A model generated the notes under the pieces. That model saw only the letters and a program-made list of their open reading frames with translations. It had not been told where the DNA came from and ran no database searches. The position numbers and the translations under genes are program-made. From PVC group bacterium (GTDB lineage: Bacteria > Verrucomicrobiota > Kiritimatiellia > CAIKKV01 > PXCX01), in NCBI GenBank assembly GCA_003567575.1, contig PWZG01000382.1, forward strand, positions 1 to 33,207: 33,207 bases of DNA, given 5' to 3'. Position 1 is the first letter of the stretch. Every line of letters begins with the position of its first letter. Shown here piece after piece: positions 31,501-33,207 of the stretch.

Positions 31501-32066
31501 ACATGACGCACACCTGGAGCGTTTCGCAAGCGCGTAATCGCCTGATGATCGCCGCTGACGGCCAGGGCGCGGTTCGGCACGAAATGTTCGACTCTCAATT
31601 CGCGGTCAGCGATAAAATCCCAGTGCTTGCCGGAAATAGGTTCGTCGAAAACAATAATTGCCCGGCGGTAATCTCCGGACGCGCGAAATTCCTCCGGTAT
31701 CATGGGGCCCGGTCCGCCCCCGCGTATTATATCCGTATCAATGATGGCGTTGCGCAGCATGATAACGGACGGATCCCGCGATAAAATGTCTATCGGCCGG
31801 TCTGCATTGGTCAGGATACCCGCCGCGCTCAAACGTTTTCGTTCGCTATCCGGCATAGAGGACGGTTGCAAAGCTTCTTCCGTGGATTGCAGCGCTACGG
31901 TAGCGGGCAGCGAATCCGGATGGGGAACTTCGCTGATTTCGAAGACCGGCAATTGTTCCGTCGTTGCCGAACGGTCAGCAAACAGCAAACGAAAACCGGT
32001 CCAAGCTACCAGGATTATTGACAAGCCAATAACGAAATAACGCCAGCGTATCTTACGTGTATGCAT
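25548..32066 (-). CDS. Giant secreted subtilisin-like (S8) protease with LamG, propeller-like and repeat domains
   Basis: 2172 residues. An N-terminal hydrophobic segment (11-30, after RKIRWR) is a signal peptide or anchor. Residues 130-310 hold two prodomain-like halves. The S8 core has the triad D343 (GVSDTGAD), H377 (GHGTHVVG) and S612 (MSGTSRAT), with oxyanion N490 (AAGNSG). A concanavalin/LamG domain (about 685-878) interrupts the core before its closing GWGKLD (903-908). A beta-sandwich with LVNDLDLRVY follows. Then comes a region of W/G-rich repeats (about 1110-1510, e.g. LRVKRWSGTEWQPV) resembling a propeller, two near-identical domains of about 113 residues with FAFIDGNANGTWN, a third relative (FLDLNNNRRPDN), and a C-terminal domain with LQRSHNLIDWHD ... 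EFYRL as in many PVC secreted proteins. Probably a cell-surface or secreted protein-degrading enzyme. No clear ribosome binding site is seen before ATG 32066. Confidence 0.9.
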   Translation of the reverse strand: MHTRKIRWRYFVIGLSIILVAWTGFRLLFADRSATTEQLPVFEISEVPHPDSLPATVALQSTEEALQPSSMPDSERKRLSAAGILTNADRPIDILSRDPSVIMLRNAIIDTDIIRGGGPGPMIPEEFRASGDYRRAIIVFDEPISGKHWDFIADRELRVEHFVPNRALAVSGDHQAITRLRNAPGVRHVEPFHPFFKMNSDVQAYLTGTPDAETAATRAGSGRYHVLLFGDPETAVAAAIDHDASGDLPSLDVPAVVPRRGALGIAGARMRELPALPRQAVAEVDMDSDNLYALLHSDAVKWVEPVPRFEPMNDLGIVTTRRNLVRKTLPSLDGSGQIIGVSDTGADVSHPALAGRLVPQGYVAPPGGTPGHDYEGHGTHVVGTILGSGALSDTVNSAPGSAGPPYAAYQFAGMATNAQYVMIEDYNAFQPYEIAMEAYQRGARIANNSWGASDNFEYGIASMQWDSLVRDVDMSTEDKKAYTVFFAAGNSGAGTTSGTSGSPGTISQPGNAKNVITIGAIEQQRDADNLTQSPYRSLQATDSDWQVASYSGRGPIHGRVKPDLVAPGEYVLSLQSSDINTEIIDSPLGEIRDFNHGNVDSGSKYAFMSGTSRATAFASGAAALLRQHYIGLYGAAPSPAMIKALLVSGAHNLHGSAYEWGPKRDSSALAIENITHAGEIVPHNDVFGWWSFENDFLNDEELISVNGTNVFIPGYILEGVVEFENENANPGFEQFVRFKGGSVHFEMTENAITNGWRQDTEFQARTIEFWIKVQGMAMDTYPILDFVTENEVDLRILLKPGNAIGVFGMENAKIYVNGTAQVHYLGDGWNHVAVVSPIGIQTAEWTLGGLTADIDELRFYNTELSASEIKQNYDIGLGYVISAHPDLTEQLDGLRREDVIHDGWGKLDIAGAVLGAGTFADNKLTIFDEHQVAPITTGADWQHFYNVPHGEGGGSLKITLTWSDVPGSPGSARNLVNDLDLRVYHQPGTAQQTVYAGNFLGRDTWGMASYPIVIKDNHEFGPAHTVTAGRFAAVEPVVLSDARQLRFLHDRENNVEQIIIRDLKPGNYRIVVQGAQVPVEGAEGGQVFALVINRGVSSAGEPMGRDPELTLDRDNTPVMAYTAAGNPRSQIGVRRWVDSETYGWPEWRRLENKWFHYGDGPYREIVSRNELGSAHSPTLAFDEDNTLYLAWIQENENPGIPDSVYLLYLTADWQDNTLWDGVSRWIQLGKSYQGHGVSGAVFPENVVSPTVRVALDNQPVVSYRQGDRVLVKTWDANAVNWVGLDGCVTGLVATAAAEAPVKMAVDSAGYPVLLWTDATAHRLRVKRWSGTEWQPVAGGLIGDSTARDAALACDDFGAIAVSWIAEKNGTNTVRAALKTGGGAYWQGLGTSGQNNSMVYPGLCGALHADIDKTRIAFTPAGNLMVAWLAKEANSGSRLLLKKWDGAQWDGLEGSGELPGIYNTIGSLSQACLVSDKDGYPLVALRGERTGREEIQVLQSQALDTVDPNPLDPVQPPTLSVDLRYLGASTGTVVIHAFDNEDLDGDPDAVYSALVTNFPAQLTLSQSDQGDLGEGDYWFFAFIDGNANGTWNDGEPAGMAYDQPINVQWGTEIPLTIVLSDDAAPPFATTTVVFDLRYTGTKTGTVVIHAYDNQNMDGEPGAVFNAAVTDFPAEIALSQPAAGFLEEGDTWFFAFIDGNANGTWNNGEAAGKAYGQPVDVRQGAVGPVAIGLTDTTPGFSRFGWGAVEGLHAYSVVIWYKSDHGFPEVLNRNIRAPRHYVHVQDFLLAGYGFEGMLAGRYDWNVKHPDTGVTLFSGWFNVEYPETMAPPEIVWPDGDVLRYARNPFQWTMDPHTAAIRLQIADDAKFEQLVVNHYGPAPPSDDDGIVRFKLPYYAGDGNLSDGSYYWRIITSNRRNSVSSDAALLHIDLQDDQDGPFSISGEIEYFGNITNAVFVVQAFESPGFGGWPVAQVIVSNTMPDALPPFTLRGLRSGTYYVRAFLDLNNNRRPDNAEPHGFVQHPDYPDYPRALWVPDSLAGKFVIIEDDRYAAGADGIPLIFKLELGLDIAEQLLADYIRVQRGNDGQTVIPWEKASGASEYFTVGPAPAVRINLDGYDWSYILQRSHNLIDWHDAQGEIMIDKNLNEFRLLPEPPDPAQDDREFYRLLLKGVIPE
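26947..27356 (-). repeat. Internal tandem domain duplication in the S8 protease gene
   Basis: The 71-base stretch 26947-27017 recurs at 27286-27356 (offset 339 bases, 113 codons) with about 64 identical positions. It encodes the FAFIDGNANGTWN calcium-loop-like segment of the two adjacent domains. The rest of the two domains is less similar in DNA, so this block is either under strong selection or kept alike by gene conversion. Confidence 0.7.
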
Positions 32067-32204
32067 AACATCTAATTTTCCGGCAAACCTTTGCTCGGAG
32101 ATATCGGACAGATTTTCCCCGGCTGGATCTCGTCATCCATCAATCACGACACCACACCGTTTTGTTGACAAAGCGTTGTAAGACGTATCAGGGGGTGCGG
32201 CACA

Positions 32205-32354
32205 TCATACGGAGCGCCGTCCCTGAATTAGCCGGACCAACACCATAACGACCGCAATCACCAGAAGAACGTGAACGAATCCGCCCATTGTGGTGCTGCT
32301 TACCAATCCCAGTAACCAGAGAACCAGCAAAACTACCGCTATAGTCCAAAGCAT
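32205..32354 (-). CDS. Small membrane protein, lmo0937 family (DUF5670)
   Basis: A 49-residue gene, ATG 32352-32354 to TGA 32205-32207, with GGGAG 6 bases upstream of the start. It has two hydrophobic helices: MLWTIAVVLLVLWLLGLVSS and FVHVLLVIAVVMVLVRLIQG, followed by a basic tail RRSV. The pattern LWTI-x-V-x-LLVLWLLGL ... GG-x-x-H-x-LLVIA-x-x-x-x-x-x-RL-x-x-GRR is characteristic of lmo0937-family inner-membrane proteins. Their function is unknown, with suggestions of stress response. It is 138 bases upstream of the S8 protease gene on the same strand, so they might share a transcript. Confidence 0.85.
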   Translation of the reverse strand: MLWTIAVVLLVLWLLGLVSSTTMGGFVHVLLVIAVVMVLVRLIQGRRSV

Positions 32355-32558
32355 GAGAAACTCCCTTCTATTGATTTGATCTTTTTCCTAATGCAATAAT
32401 AATAGTATAGGTGACGGGACAGCCTTTTGCGATGGGGTCTAACCCTACCTCGTGCGGCACAGGATCGATCATCTTCGGGAAGATCAGCCTTTCACAATAG
32501 ATTGCGCTGAAAAACCCTCATGTTCCTGGATTCGGAATGGGCAGGCGCCCCACCACGC

Positions 32559-32646
32559 CGTACTCGTACACATACTGTCATACACGCAACTCTCTGTTTT
32601 TAAGCATATTCCAGATTGGGAGTGACCGAGTAGGTGTACGAGTACG
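32559..32646. repeat. Perfect 13-bp inverted repeat
   Basis: CGTACTCGTACAC (32559-32571) and GTGTACGAGTACG (32634-32646) are exact reverse complements enclosing 62 bases. The right arm ends 4 bases before the next inverted-repeat unit. Confidence 0.65.
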
Positions 32647-32649
32647 AAT

Positions 32650-32762
32650 TTGTCGCTACCTGCGCTCGTCCGGCCGAGGACCCGCCGCGGGCGGGCAAGC
32701 GGCCGGCTCCATATTTTGGAGACGGCGGTCTCCGCCGTTATCAGAGCTCTATGTAGCGACAA
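32650..32762. repeat. MITE-like unit with 10-bp terminal inverted repeats
   Basis: TTGTCGCTAC (32650-32659) and GTAGCGACAA (32753-32762) are exact reverse complements bounding 113 bases. Inside is copy 2 of the 42-bp GC-rich element (32669-32710), inverted relative to copy 1 at 25212-25253 with 2 mismatches. The 25212 copy lacks these flanking arms, so the outer unit and the 42-bp core may be separate things. Confidence 0.5.
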
Positions 32763-32770
32763 TTCTGAGA

Positions 32771-32972
32771 CGATTAGTCCCTTATTCAAGCATGGTTGCG
32801 TATAAAAACAAGAAAAATGACGCGGAGCCATGGATGGTGTCGGGCAAGAGGTCAGAGGTCGGAGGTCAGAGGCGAACGTCGAACATCGAAGTTAAGAAAG
32901 GCATCTCAAGATTCCCCATTTCGACGTTCCATGTTGACTTTTCGATGTTCTATGTTGGATATTGGATATTCT
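32771..32972 (+). repeat. Dispersed composite repeat, copy D, with 7-bp arrays
   Basis: The leader (32771-32837) is the best match to copy A. After ATGGATGGTGTCGGGCAAG comes a 7-bp-phased run: AGGTCAG, AGGTCGG, AGGTCAG, AGGCGAA, CGTCGAA, CATCGAA. A second array (32921-32972) runs in the other sense: TCGATGT, TCTATGT, TGGATAT, TGGATAT. Bases 32870-32894 match the reverse complement of about 1293-1317 at 24 of 25 positions. Confidence 0.7.
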
Positions 32973-33074
32973 CTCATATCCTGAAAAACCTGAGTCGCCC
33001 AAGTGCCCCCACTCGTTTGAGAGAACAGGGAAAACCTGGGCGAAAATCTTCGGGGGGCGAGAACGATGAGTAAA

Positions 33075-33207
33075 CTACCATTCGCTCACCGATTTGCGGC
33101 CGCTGTAGGACGGGATGCCATCCCGTCCCACGAAAGACGCCACAAAAGGATCTTGAGAGGCATCCGTGGCCAGCAAGATCCGTGACCGGTTATCGTCGTC
33201 GCGATCA
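33075..33207 (-). CDS. Possible C-terminus of an unidentified protein, open at the right edge
   Basis: On the minus strand a frame open from the right edge reads DRDDDNRSRILLATDASQDP, then FVASFVGRDGIPSYSG, RKSVSEW, and stops at TAG 33075-33077. It has plausible composition but only 43 residues are visible and I do not recognise the family. Part of it is a palindrome (33108-33128) of a type that also occurs outside genes, so it may be spurious. Confidence 0.3.
   Translation of the reverse strand, partial: DRDDDNRSRILLATDASQDPFVASFVGRDGIPSYSGRKSVSEW
33108..33128. repeat. Palindrome of the GGACGGGATG type
   Basis: GGACGGGATG (33108-33117) and CATCCCGTCC (33119-33128) are exact reverse complements around one C. 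Palindromes of this form are, as I recall, dispersed in several PVC and planctomycete genomes; here a single copy is visible. Confidence 0.5.

Larger units (their letters stand above)
32355..33074. other. Repeat-dominated spacer without a recognisable gene
   Basis: Nothing with family motifs is coded here. The long open frames on both strands pass through the inverted repeats and 7-bp arrays and are taken as spurious. The stretch holds nested inverted repeats (32559-32762), the second 42-bp palindromic element and copy D of the composite repeat. Confidence 0.6.

Noticed and set aside
26448..31784. Plus-strand frames of up to 501 codons inside the S8 protease gene
   Set aside because: They are antisense shadows of a clearly coding, motif-rich 2172-codon gene. 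No independent motif or ribosome binding site was seen.
32484..33073. Frames of 115 (-) and 178 (+) codons near the right end
   Set aside because: Composed of inverted repeats and the composite element; similar residues appear at the other repeat copies, as expected for spurious translation of repeats.

Overview
The window looks like a chromosomal contig from a heterotrophic bacterium of the PVC lineage, most likely Kiritimatiellota, Lentisphaerota or a relative. This is inferred from gene families rather than any marker gene: a DUF4838/alpha-glucuronidase-like protein, a five-bladed-propeller glycosidase relative, a UroD-like methyltransferase-fold protein, a FAD_oxidored protein, a pectate-lyase-3 beta-helix, and a very large secreted S8 protease ending in a PVC-style C-terminal domain. 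The spacers are full of 7- and 8-bp arrays and small dispersed repeats. No rRNA, tRNA, CRISPR array or intact transposase was seen.

Layout. (1) 1-1508: the end of a HEPN-domain gene that begins outside the window, a broken group II intron-type reverse transcriptase, and repeat-rich non-coding DNA. (2) 1509-4916 (+): a propeller glycosidase-like protein, a YhcH/NanQ-like protein and a LarA-like protein. These converge, with overlapping stop codons, on a minus-strand pair (4913-6680) of a PIG-L deacetylase and a NagB-like isomerase. Together they resemble a small amino-sugar or sialic-acid-type catabolic locus. (3) 6922-16859 (-): housekeeping genes in two blocks. A DeoR-type regulator leads a pyruvate dehydrogenase operon (fused E1 alpha-beta, E2 with two subunit-binding domains, E3), followed by dxr-rseP-ispG (MEP isoprenoid pathway plus site-2 protease). 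A perfect 10+10 bp palindrome sits just upstream of the regulator and is a good operator candidate. (4) 17227-24840 (+): FAD-dependent oxidoreductase, beta-helix protein, UroD-like protein and DUF4838 protein, a glycan-utilisation-like accessory region. (5) 25548-32354 (-): a 2172-residue secreted subtilase and a 49-residue membrane protein, then repeat-rich spacer to the end.

The least expected content lies between the genes. Three short protein remnants with recognisable family motifs (GH38 alpha-mannosidase, GH130 glycoside phosphorylase, dihydrodipicolinate-synthase family) sit in the spacers of region 4. They suggest that a larger, partly mannan- or glycan-directed gene set has been collapsing by deletion. 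A fourth remnant is the reverse transcriptase. The spacers also share a dispersed composite element: a conserved leader of about 55-70 bp seen four times, always on the + strand, and in three of the four copies followed by an array of 7-bp units. A second family is a 42-bp GC-rich palindromic element present twice in inverted orientation. All family assignments are by eye from motifs, with no database search.
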